Below, piece by piece: positions 20,770-29,414 of a stretch of 64,000 nt of DNA. Source of the stretch: Lucinisca nassula. Lineage: Eukaryota > Mollusca > Bivalvia > Lucinida > Lucinidae. The DNA lies in NCBI GenBank assembly GCA_963580285.1, contig OY757010.1, positions 66,486,406 through 66,550,405 of the forward strand. The letters run 5' to 3'. Every line of letters starts with the position of its first letter. Positions within the stretch are counted from its first letter, which is position 1. The translations under genes were made by a program, and so were the position numbers. The notes beneath the pieces are model-generated. The model saw only the letters and a program-made list of their open reading frames with translations, was not told the DNA's origin and made no database searches.

Positions 20770-20929
20770 GTATGTTTATATATTTATACGCTTGCAACCC
20801 TAGAGGCTGGTATAGATGCTGATGTAAATAGAGTAGATCATGGTGAGACAGCACATAGCAAGCCATCTTATCAAGATTACCACTGTTTGCCAGCCAGATA
20901 ATGGTTTTGACTAAACCCCCTATTTACCT

Positions 20930-21174
20930 GGGGCCAGTTGTTCAAAACTAACGACGTCGTGAGCTAACAAATCGTTAAAACTTTGATAATTAAATATGGC
21001 TAATATACTAGTATTTTTGCTGAAAAAAAAGTGTGTAGCTTTTGCATATGCAAAAGCTACTCACTATTATTTTTTTTAGCAAAAATACCAAAATTTTAGA
21101 TATTGTACTTGCTAGAACAGTTAACAATATGACCACTAACAAGCTTGTTATGCTAATGATGCTTTGAACACAAA
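20930..21174. mobile_element. MITE-C copy in the P450 intron
   Basis: It begins GGGGCCAGTTGTTCAAAACT. The centre is a hairpin of GTGTAGCTTTTGCATATGCA and its complement, flanked by TATTTTTGCTGAAAA and its mirror. Related copies are at 36432, 40800, 42776 and 55790. Confidence 0.8.
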
Positions 21175-21504
21175 GGGGCCATCTTGTTTTACATATCAAC
21201 TGAGTTCAAAGAATTTAAGCTATTTTGGTGTTGAAAATAAGGTAGGAAGATAAAATAACCTTAGTAAAGAAGACGTATAGGTACATATTCAATGGTTTCA
21301 GGTATCAGGCATGCCACTTCCTGATTTTTAAAAACTGACTCCCTTTGTAAAAGAAAAAATGTGTCTGTTCATCTTATAAGGACAATGTTAACACATTCCA
21401 GGGAGACAACTCTTTCGAAATATTTTTGTCTCCCCTTTAAATAGGGATCAACTCTTAAAGAAGAGAAGTTGCTCTATAGACTTTATGAGTCACCTAATTT
21501 TCTG

Positions 21505-21766
21505 GTGTGCTTAACCCAATCAGTACCAGAAACCCCTAAACGGGTAGTTGGCAAAGAGTGCAGGCACAGATCAGACGCCGCAGAACGCGGCGTCTGATCA
21601 GGGTCTACACTCTTTGCGAAAAGTTCAGCTATTTTCCAAATAAATTTTGATGAAAACATATCCTGACACCCCTAAATTTTGAAATGAACTCCTGCTATAA
21701 ATAAGGAGGAAGATTCCATTTGGTACAAAACGGTTTAATTTGTTCTTCCATTCCCCTGTAATCCTC
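21505..21766. mobile_element. MITE-F copy in the P450 intron
   Basis: It contains a hairpin of CAGATCAGACGCCGC and GCGGCGTCTGATCAG, followed by CACCCCTAAATTTTGAAATG, GGAAGATTCCATTTGGTAC and AAAACGGTTTAA. The same blocks occur inverted at 43082-43217 and in part at 61494-61700. Confidence 0.7.
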
Positions 21767-21779
21767 ACCATGCTGAACC

Positions 21780-21866
21780 CAAAATATCCATTTTTTAAAC
21801 AGTATAGATCCAGATCGGCTGGCTTCTTGGAAGCCAGCTGATCAGGGTCTATTCTGTTTCCCATTC
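21780..21866. mobile_element. Hairpin relic of MITE-B type
   Basis: GTATAGATCCAGATCGGCTG is followed by its imperfect complement CAGCTGATCAGGGTCTATTC. Terminal parts are not visible. Confidence 0.55.
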
Positions 21867-21904
21867 TTCATCTTAATATAGCATACAACATAATTGGTAA
21901 ACCA

Positions 21905-22100
21905 CTAAGAATGTAAGGCCTGCCCAGGAAAAGTGGTGTGAATCCATTCAACTCTAGTGGTTTTCTGGGGCGGTAGGGCTTGAGATATCATTTTATCTCA
22001 ATCTTGAGTTAAAGTACCTCAAAATCAGAAGCAACATCTTCAAAACGACCTAAATAGTGTTGACAGGGACATAAAACCTCAACACAAACAAACACAGTTG
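21905..22100 (+). mobile_element. SINE-4 partial copy in the P450 intron
   Basis: The 3' half of the SINE-4 consensus is present: GGCCTGCCCAGGAAAAGTGG, GGGCTTGAGATATCATTTTA, GTGTTGACAGGGACATAAAA and a CAAACAAACAC tail. The 5' part is missing. Confidence 0.8.
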
Positions 22101-22182
22101 GCTGAAAATTAATGAGGAGTGGAACATATTGAAATATTCAACATGGTGGTCAATATCCTCTTTATGTTACCTCATTTTTCAG

Positions 22183-22521
22183 GGCTACCTTATTCCCAAA
22201 GGTTGGATGATAATCTATAGCATCAGAGAAACACAGGTGACCTCATCTCTATTTCCTGAACCAGATCAGTTTATTCCTGAACGCTGGGAAAAGCTAGAGG
22301 ATCAAGGCAGCGGTAATAGGTTCCATTTTTTACCCTTTGGAGGAGGCGCACGTGGGTGTATAGGAAAACCATACGCATTGTTACTAGCAAAAATATTTGT
22401 GATTGAACTGGTTAGGAAATGTGAGTGGACTTTGAAAAACCCAAATCCAAAAATGAGATACATTCCTGTTCCTGTTGCAGCAGATCATCTCCCGGTGACG
22501 ATAACTCGAAGAAATTTCTGA
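22183..22521 (+). CDS. CYP26-like cytochrome P450, heme-binding last exon
   Basis: The exon follows CTCATTTTTCAG in phase 0 and runs 112 codons to TGA. It begins GYLIPKGWMIIYSIRET, contains PDQFIPERWE (the PERF region) and the heme-thiolate motif FLPFGGGARGCIGKPYA, fitting FxxGxxxCxG with Cys as the iron ligand. It ends DHLPVTITRRNF. The protein would act at the endoplasmic reticulum as a monooxygenase. Together the three exons give about 256 residues, roughly the C-terminal half of a P450. An ATTAAA at 22579 could serve polyadenylation; no AATAAA is near. Confidence 0.9.
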   Translation, partial: GYLIPKGWMIIYSIRETQVTSSLFPEPDQFIPERWEKLEDQGSGNRFHFLPFGGGARGCIGKPYALLLAKIFVIELVRKCEWTLKNPNPKMRYIPVPVAADHLPVTITRRNF

Positions 22522-22599
22522 AATGAAACTGACACGATGTAGGACAGTTACTTAACTCTGGACTTCAGTCTGTTAACCATTAAACAGCTAACCACAACA

Positions 22600-23014
22600 T
22601 AAAATGCAATATTATGGCTGTTTGGACAGTAGTCAAAACTATTGCCCTAATATGTTGTAGAGACCTCAGGCAATAGTCAGGCAATGTGGAGGCCTTAGGC
22701 AATAGTGCAACAGGTCATCCACAACAGCTTCTGGATGACCTGATGCACTATTCACCATATTTGCATTATTTGCTGGCTCCCAGATTGCACATTGTCAATA
22801 TTGGAAAAACAAGTAACCAGACCTCCCTGACCTTTCAAGGTCAGGGGGTCTGGTTACCTCTTTTTCCAACATTGATAACCTTCAGACTAGGAACCAGCAG
22901 ATAATGCAAATAAGGTGAATTGCTCAAGACTAAAGGCCAAGGGCAATTGTGCATAAGGTCATCCCAAACCCGGAGGGGTAATAGTTTTGACTATTGTCCA
23001 AACAGCTATCAAAT
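22600..23014. mobile_element. Palindromic element interrupted by MITE-D
   Basis: The outer arms GGCTGTTTGGACAGTAGTCA, then AAACTATTGCCC, are mirrored at 22977-23008 by GTAATAGTTTTGACTATTGT, then CCAAACAGC. A second paired stretch surrounds GGTCATCC. A MITE-D (22749-22920) has entered near the centre. Confidence 0.7.
22749..22920. mobile_element. MITE-D copy 1
   Basis: The ends are TTCACCATATTTGCATTATT and its mirror AATGCAAATAAGGTGAA. The centre is the hairpin CCTGACCTTTCAAGGTCAGG with TAACCAGACC on both sides. It is about 170 bp and palindromic throughout. Confidence 0.85.
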
Positions 23015-23152
23015 AACAGTTATTTACCCAATCCAGCATACTTGTAGGGACATACATAACATTTTAATGGACACTTTCCTGTGTAATCTGAATAACTGAG
23101 ACAGTGTTGTTTACATTTCTTTGGCACAGCCATATGCCCTTGCCTAAATATT

Positions 23153-23170
23153 GCCCCCCCCCCCCCCCAT
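23153..23170. repeat. C-run
   Basis: A run of about sixteen C residues, a simple repeat. Confidence 0.9.
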
Positions 23171-23284
23171 TCTACTGCATTAGTTGTCACAAAGATAATA
23201 TCAGGAAAACCAATTTAACCAGTAGGAAAAAATATTGGACGGTGATATAGTAAGCTCCGGTTAAATTTGGTTAAAGTTCATCCC

Positions 23285-23455
23285 ATTCACCATATTTGCA
23301 TTATTTGCTGGTTTCCAGCTTGTACATTGTCAATATTGGAAAAACAGGTAACCAGACCCCCCTGACCTTTGAAGGTCAGGGGGTCTGGTTACCTGTTTTT
23401 CCAACACTGATAACCTTCAGACGAGGAACCAGCAGATAATGCAAATAAGGTGAAT
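23285..23455. mobile_element. MITE-D copy 2
   Basis: It has the same palindromic plan as the copy at 22749, with the centre CCTGACCTTTGAAGGTCAGG. A third copy is at 60572. Confidence 0.85.
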
Positions 23456-23629
23456 AGCCAAAAATCCATTATAACACACTTTATATAACAAAGTGTGTAT
23501 ATAATAATTGAAATTATTAATTGACTATACTGTATTGATCAGGGCTCATCCATATTAATTCCAGGGTCAACCAATATTAACCGGAGGGCAAGTGATATTA
23601 GACTGCGGTCAAAAATCAATAATCATATG

Positions 23630-24040
23630 CTTTTAATTGTGTCAATTAATAAAATTGTCATTAATTAGTTCAGCCTCGGGCCAATACAGCAGACCTCGGA
23701 CCTGTAAATCATGGCCAGTACGAAATTACTTGATTAATAACATCATTTTATTAATTGATTATCTTACATTACACAAGGTCAGCCAGAATTCAGAAATCAT
23801 AAATCATGTTTTTAATTGCGTCAATTGATAAAATTGTCATTAATCAAATAATTTCGTATTGGCCCAGTTACAGGTCCTCGGTCTGCTGTATTGGCACGAG
23901 GCCGGAGGCCGAGGCCAATACAGCAGACCTCGGACCTGTAACTGTGCCAATACGAAATTATTTGATTAATACAGCAGACCTCGAACCTGTAACTGGGCCA
24001 ATACGAAATTATTTGATTAATAACATTATAATATTATTGT
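23630..24040. repeat. Palindrome with CTCGGACCTGTAA units
   Basis: A near-perfect inverted repeat centres at about 23905 (GAGGCCGGAGGCCGAGG), with arms of about 60 bases including CAATACAGCAGACCTCGG. Unit pieces also occur in direct order at 23668-23735 and 23965-24020, so palindrome and tandem copies are mixed. Confidence 0.75.
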
Positions 24041-24195
24041 AATACAGTGAAACTTCGATAACTCGAATATGGATAATTTGTTTACTATGGCTAACTGAAA
24101 CTCAATCTTTGGTCCATAGTGAACTGTTCCTATAGCTCCAGATATCGATGTGTTTAGGTTAATCTATGGAGTTTTTTTTTATTTTAACTTGAAAA

Positions 24196-24275
24196 CGTAT
24201 GTTGTGTCTGCTCATTAGAATCGCCTCAGTGAGGCGATTCTATTGAGTACAAACAACATACAGTACATTTATTTT
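24196..24275. mobile_element. MITE-A relic
   Basis: The hairpin CTCATTAGAATCGCCTCAGT, then GAGGCGATTCTATTGAGTAC, with flanking ATGTTGTGT and its mirror, is the MITE-A core. Confidence 0.7.
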
Positions 24276-24349
24276 ATAAATTATCAAAAATATATCCGAA
24301 GGTCAATCCTATTATAACTCATTGCCTGGCAGTATGAGTACGTAACCAT

Positions 24350-24573
24350 TACACCACAACCTCGTTATAACACGGTTCATTATAACGTGGTTTTGGATTT
24401 AACACGGTTTCAAGATGGATCCCAAAAATGTATAGATTATATAGAAAAATGACCATAAATGGTCATTTTTTCTATATAATCTATACATTTTTGTTTGGAT
24501 ATAACACGGTTGTCTAACTAACACGGTTCCTGTTTTGGACCCATTAATAGTGTTATAAGGAGGTTGTGGTGTA
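24350..24573. mobile_element. Nested pogo-like MITE
   Basis: The ends TACACCACAACCTCGTTATA and TATAAGGAGGTTGTGGTGTA are inverted. Multiple TAACACGGTT copies and a 30-bp hairpin (AAATGTATAGATTATATAGA and complement) lie inside. Confidence 0.75.
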
Positions 24574-24715
24574 TTAGTTCGAACTACCTCTATCCCGAAC
24601 AAAATTTGATGATACCGAAGGTGTTCGAATTATCGAAGTTTGCCTGTAGGTTACACAGGCTTGACATTTAATGAGAAATGGCTCTAGCAGATGATTCACA
24701 TGAAATACCAAGCAT

Positions 24716-24896
24716 TACGGTCCAACCTGTGTTAAGCAAGCACCTCATGGAATATCAAAATGTGCTTGGTTAAGACAGGTGCTTGCTTAATACAGGTGAA
24801 TTTTGATGTGTTTGCCTTTTTAGGGAGCTAAATGCATGCTTGCTTAAGACAGGTTGCTAGCTTAATAGAGGTGGCCACTATGGCAGGTTTGACTGT
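24716..24896. mobile_element. Third pogo-like MITE
   Basis: The left end TACGGTCCAACCTGTGTTAA and the right end GCCACTATGGCAGGTTTGAC, then TGTA, are imperfectly inverted. The inside holds several TGCTTGCTTAAGACAGGT repeats. TA edges fit Tc1/mariner-type insertion. Confidence 0.6.
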
Positions 24897-24904
24897 ATTT
24901 TCTC

Positions 24905-25220
24905 TAACAAATAAATAGAGGATCTTATAATTATGAGTGTTCATGTATTATTGAATTTATTAAACGAGTTGACAAACAGAATTTTCTGTGAAAAATAGAT
25001 TAAAAAAAAATGGGTCTGACACCCCTTATATGACAAAGGGACTTATCCAACATATAGCAATGGATGAGTCCACTAGTATACAATGGGTTAAGGTTTTGAC
25101 AAAAATTGGCTTATTTGAGATCAGAAAGTTCTGCTATATGCTGGGAGCCATCAGTGCTTTAACTTTGGAAAAATGAGGCTTCATAGAAGCATCATGCGGG
25201 ACGGTGAAAGCTGTGGTCAG
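24905..25220. other. Stretch without a recognised feature
   Basis: A 62-codon frame (24988-25176) resembles nothing known and has low-complexity flanks. No repeat was identified. Confidence 0.5.
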
Positions 25221-25226
25221 ACTAAA

Positions 25227-25658
25227 TGAATGTGAAGTCTGATCTATCCACTTATAATTGCTGGCCATAAATGCATAGACTGATCTGTGCCTTCACTGGC
25301 AATAAATGCATAGACTGATCTGTGCATTCACTTGTAGTTATTGCATAGGCTGATCTGTGGATTCACTGGCCATAAATGCATAGGCTGATCTGTGCATTCG
25401 CTTGTAGTTATTGCATAGGTTGATCTGTGGATTCACTTGCAGTTAATGCATATGCTGATCTGTGCATTCACTGGCCATTAAAACAGACTGATCTGTGCAT
25501 TTACTGGTAGTTAATACATAGGCTGATTTATGCATTCACGGTTAATTACTGCATGTAGGCTGCTGTGTGCATTCATCGGCCATTAATGCATAGGCTGATC
25601 TGTGCATTCACTGTTAGTTAATGCATCGGCTTATCTGTGCATTCACTGGTATTTAATG
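25227..25658. repeat. Minisatellite, ~38 bp unit
   Basis: The unit ATGCATAGGCTGATCTGTGC, then ATTCACTGG and a variable AT-rich part, recurs about eleven times. It ends at the GACA microsatellite. Confidence 0.9.

Positions 25659-25690
<32 letters not shown>
25659..25690. repeat. (GACA)n microsatellite, possible retroposon tail
   Basis: Eight units of GACA adjoin, on the minus strand, the end of the ORF1-like unit just after an AATAAA. This is where a LINE- or SINE-type tail repeat would sit. Confidence 0.85.
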
Positions 25691-25692
<2 letters not shown>

Positions 25693-25861
25693 AATAATTT
25701 ATTTAAGTCTAGTTTTCATACATAAAAACATATCCATGTTGTTTAAAACAATAAATGCGTATTAAAATGTATGAAACCACTCAGGTTGAGTTACAAGAGA
25801 CTACATGTAGTTATAAAATATTAATAAATTGGACGTTTAACGTTCATGTATCTATACAATG

Positions 25862-26830
25862 TTAAAAACCTAAATGAAACATATTTACATGTAAGAACTT
25901 TCTGTACAAAAAATTGCTATGTTCTGTTAGAAACATTTGGCAGGCTTTTGCACTATGAATGGCAATTCTATCGTCACACAAAAGATGACAAACTTTTTCA
26001 TCACCTACTGATTGTTTTGTGACGTCTTGGCTAGTCTGGTCTAGTGTCCTGCAGATGGTCTCACTTACGGCCTTTTCAACAAGACGGTTGACCTGGGTAG
26101 ACAGTGTAGAAATCTGACCCTGCAAGTCATGTATCATGTCCGTAAGTGCAGAGATCTGGCGTATGATAGGTGTGTCTTGTAGGTCAGTAGTTGTCTGGTT
26201 TTGCAGTTTTGGTACTGGCTCAGCAGGGGGCTCCCCTTCAACTTCTTTTGAGGTATTATTACCTTGATTGTCCTGTGTATTGATCTGGGAGGCTGATAAG
26301 CTGCCATTGTTTTGATACTGTGTTTGATCTGTGTTAGAGTTCAACACAAGAGAGTCTTGATGTAGCAAAGAGTTAGTGTCCCTCACAAAACTCTTATACA
26401 TATTCTCCGACAGTGTTTTAAAGTTGTTATACCTCCAAAAGGTATGTCCTGGTCCACTGGCACAGATAGACATCAGACTTCTATCAAAAACCAGCTTGCA
26501 ACTCTTGTTTCCATCAACATGTGTTTTGACACTAAAAGTTTTTGATTCCTTAGTTGGAAACTTGAATTGTTTGCTGAGCACTGTCAGAACATTATTATAC
26601 AGTGGCTTATTGTAGAATAAAATATTAGAACTATCCTTTGCTGGCATGATATGATAAAAAATTCCTTCAAAGGGATCAGTGACATCAGCTTCTAAGTCAC
26701 TTCTGGATAACCCAGAAAAATCATCTTGTAAATGATGGCTGTCTCCAAATAAAACACTACTTTCTGATGAAGAATTTGTTAATCCATTAGTGTTGACTGA
26801 TTCTTCCATTTCTATAACCTGAGCTGCCAT
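25862..26830 (-). CDS. ORF1-like protein, stand-alone (LINE ORF1 N-terminal type)
   Basis: The 322-residue frame is intact. Residues about 54-150 (FEGIFYHIMPA ... ASGPGHTFWRYNNFKTL) align with FEGQWYHVLPS ... VSGPGHKLWRDITFKRM of the LINE ORF1 at 27459, so the two share an unnamed domain. A linker and a coiled coil follow (SALTDMIHDLQGQISTLSTQ). The SGNH esterase and zinc knuckles of the LINE are absent, and the C-terminus differs (CDDRIAIHSAKACQMFLTEH). An AATAAA (complement of 25698-25703) and (TGTC)n follow on the minus strand. It may be a non-autonomous ORF1-only retroposon or a domesticated derivative. Its function is unknown. Confidence 0.6.
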   Translation of the reverse strand: MAAQVIEMEESVNTNGLTNSSSESSVLFGDSHHLQDDFSGLSRSDLEADVTDPFEGIFYHIMPAKDSSNILFYNKPLYNNVLTVLSKQFKFPTKESKTFSVKTHVDGNKSCKLVFDRSLMSICASGPGHTFWRYNNFKTLSENMYKSFVRDTNSLLHQDSLVLNSNTDQTQYQNNGSLSASQINTQDNQGNNTSKEVEGEPPAEPVPKLQNQTTTDLQDTPIIRQISALTDMIHDLQGQISTLSTQVNRLVEKAVSETICRTLDQTSQDVTKQSVGDEKVCHLLCDDRIAIHSAKACQMFLTEHSNFLYRKFLHVNMFHLGF

Positions 26831-27120
26831 TTCAGATACAGGTGAATAGAAAATCTATCTAACCTTATAAATTGTTACAGTCCGCCATTTTCTACACTGC
26901 TATGTATCTACAGGGGGTCCAGTGTGGAAACCAAGAAACTATATAAAATCCTTTGAATAGTTAATAATTAAAACACTTTTCCTTGTAAAGTTTATATATT
27001 AATAATCCTTGTATCATAGGCTTTCTTCTCATATATAAGTTGCAGTATAAATCCTTGAAAACAGTTTTTAGTTAGAAAAAATGTCTCAGCCACATTGATG
27101 CTGTCTTATTTACACATTCA
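26831..27120. other. Spacer between the divergent ORF1-type units
   Basis: About 290 bp without recognised motif. It would hold the 5' leader of the minus-strand unit. Confidence 0.5.
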
Positions 27121-27480
27121 CTCAATTTATTGCCAATAAATTTGAATTATCGGATGTGTCAGTGAAATTCAAGTGAATGCAAGTTTCAGGTTTTTCATTC
27201 TTTCATTCCACTTTGGAAAATTCAGGAATTAAAAATTCTACATTCAAGTGATTAATGTGCATTAGTGAAATTTGGAATAAATTTGAATTATCGGATGTGT
27301 CAGTGAAATTCAGGTGAATGCAAGTTTCAGGTTTTTCATTCTTTCATTCCACTTTGGAAATTTCAAGAATTAAAAATTCTAAATTAAAGTGATAAATGTG
27401 AAGTCTGTAATTCATTATTAGTTAAATTTGGAATAAATTTGAATTATCTGATATCTTAGTGAAATTCAGTTTCAAGTTTT
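27121..27480 (+). promoter_or_regulatory. Tandem 5' leader monomers of the LINE
   Basis: TTTGAATTATCGGATGTGTC starts at 27141 and 27282, with a changed copy at 27438, so units of about 141-156 bp are repeated roughly 2.4 times directly before ORF1. Repeated 5' monomers act as promoters in some LINEs, for example mouse L1. That role here is inferred. Confidence 0.6.
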
Positions 27481-28418
27481 TCATTCAGCTTTGGAAGCAC
27501 ATCAAGAAGAGAATAACTATAAAATCCGGAAATCAAGGAAATTCAGACTCCAGACACGACATAGGTGGGGATGCTACACGTGACTCGGGCTCAGACATTT
27601 CATCATTTGAAATGGACAGATCAACTACCGACAGATTTGAAGGGCAATGGTACCATGTGCTGCCGTCAGCAATGAAAGCGACCATTCAGTTTTTGATCCC
27701 TTTGCTCTTCAATAATTTTATGGGACTTCTTGAGAAAGAGTTTGTAACATCATGTAATCTTGATGACAAATTCACAGTATGCTCCCATATACAAGGACGG
27801 AATGTGACAATAAAGGTATTTGAAACCAAAAAGACAATTGAAGTATCTGGCCCAGGTCATAAGCTATGGAGAGACATAACTTTCAAGAGGATGGCTAACA
27901 ACTTGTTTACTAGGTTTATTCAGAACTTCAGTGTTGACATACAGAGCAGTATAAACACTACAAATGTTCAGCCACAGATGACCAGTACCCCCATGGTTAC
28001 AAGACCTACCACAATGTCCTTGTCTACAATTCCTCCTGTGGAGACCAATGGACTTCAAAGATCCCCTGTGGACAGGCAGATGGTTGCAATCTTGGAATCC
28101 ATGGCTTATCACTCCAAAATGATTACCTCTCTACAGGAACAGCTAACTACATTTACAACTGAGGTAATCAAATTACAACAGCAGACATCTGGAAGAAAGA
28201 CCACATCAAAGGAAAACTCAACTGAACCACCTGCTAGGTCAAGGAGGTTTTCAGTGTCGTCAATGGAAAGTGATTCCTCCAGTTTACTAAGTGTGAACCC
28301 TAATGAGCAACAGAGTGTAAGTGTAGATATTGAACAGACACCATCTCTTCCAAGGCCAAAGCGATCAAAACGTAAAAAAAACACAGAAGAAACAACAAAG
28401 CCCCAGTACACAAACTAA
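27459..28418 (+). pseudogene. LINE ORF1, N-terminal part
   Basis: The frame has a basic start, an acidic Ser-rich segment, the shared domain FEGQWYHVLPS ... SGPGHKLWRDITFKR (residues about 60-150), a Thr/Pro-rich linker, a coiled coil (SMAYHSKMITSLQEQLTTFT) and a basic tail (KRSKRKK). It stops at 28416. Shifting one base within the A8 run near 28375 leads in frame to ...TNTTPQQPKEMSRAKKTL, the start of the esterase part, so ORF1 was probably one protein. Confidence 0.75.
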
Positions 28419-28440
28419 CACTACTCCACAACAGCCTAAG

Positions 28441-28553
28441 GAAATGTCAAGAGCTAAGAAGACCCTTATATTAGGAGACTGAATTATAAAGGAAGGAAAT
28501 GTCAAGAGCTAAGAAGACCCTTATATTAGGAGACTCAATTATAAAGGGCATTA
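28441..28553 (+). repeat. 55-bp tandem duplication within LINE ORF1
   Basis: GGAAATGTCAAGAGCTAAGA through AATTATAAAGG is present twice, 55 bases apart. 55 is not a multiple of three, and the first copy also has TGA where the second has TCA (GDS). The duplication therefore breaks ORF1 just at the esterase start. Confidence 0.9.
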
Positions 28554-29182
28554 ATCCAAGGGGACTGAAGAACAATGTTCACTGTAATGGTATCTCAGGG
28601 GCTACTGTTGAAGAACTGCTAGATCAGATTTCTGTCTACGATCTGCAGAATTTCTCAACAATAATAATATATGTAGGTGGGAATAATGTATCCAATGGTT
28701 CGAACATCGAGTATGTGGAAGAGAAGTACGACCAGCTTTTCCAGTATATCATGAAAGCCAATACTGATCTGAACGTCGTACTATGTACAGCTGCCCCAAG
28801 AAAAGACTGTGTTGTTACAGAACTTAATGAGATCATCAAGTCTCTACGTGAAGAACACAGAACAAAACTCGTCCAGATGGAAAATTACTTCTGTGACAGT
28901 AATGAGACTCCTGTCCTCAGATATTATGGAAAAGACAGGATACATTTATCAAAGTCAGGAATTCGAAGGCTGTTGGACCCTATTGAAAAGTCAATTGATT
29001 GTTTATCTTTAGTGGAAAACTTTGAAGCATGTGTGTACAGCCAACCTGCAGGAAAACAGATGAAGACATATAACCGAAACAGGGGAACAAAGGACTCAGC
29101 AAAGAGCTGGTTCCCAGAATCGACGGCAACAAAATGGAAATGGAGAATATCAACGCTCCGGACAGAAAAGGGCAACAGCTAG
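28499..29182 (+). pseudogene. LINE ORF1, SGNH/GDSL esterase part
   Basis: The SGNH blocks are in order: LILGDSIIKG with the nucleophile Ser (block I), GISGATVEELL with Gly (block II), IIYVGGNNVSNG with Asn (block III) and KDRIHLSKSG with the Asp-x-x-His pair (block V). All catalytic residues are therefore present. The frame is open for 227 codons and leaves the correct reading frame near 29110-29180, before the zinc knuckles. The role of esterases in CR1 ORF1 is not settled; lipid or membrane interaction has been suggested. Confidence 0.85.
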
Positions 29183-29299
29183 TTGTGTAAAGTGTGGTGA
29201 ATCCAACCATGTCACATTTGACTGCAAACATAAATCTCAAATACAGTGTCATTCCTGTGGATTTTTCGGCCATAAAAAGTCAAAATGTCCAGCCCAATA
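29183..29299 (+). pseudogene. LINE ORF1, C-terminal zinc knuckles
   Basis: In another frame than the esterase part, the sequence reads CVKCGESNHVTFDC and CHSCGFFGHKKSKC, two CX2CX4HX4C knuckles, then a stop. They would bind RNA and close ORF1. Confidence 0.8.
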
Positions 29300-29414
29300 G
29301 GAGAATCTTCAAATGCACTTTCTCTATTGCAGTCCATATGTACAGGATGTGAAAGACAAACCTGTGACTATTTTTTGAAATTGACAGAATTTAATGTGAA
29401 CAACAGAACTGAAT

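Larger units (their letters stand above)
24043..24648. mobile_element. Pogo-like MITE carrying two further inserts
   Basis: The ends TACAGTGAAACTTCGATAAC and TTATCGAAGTTTGCCTGTA are inverted and include TA, as in pogo/Tigger-type Tc1/mariner elements. A MITE-A relic (24196-24275) and a second pogo-like MITE (24350-24573) lie inside it. Confidence 0.75.
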
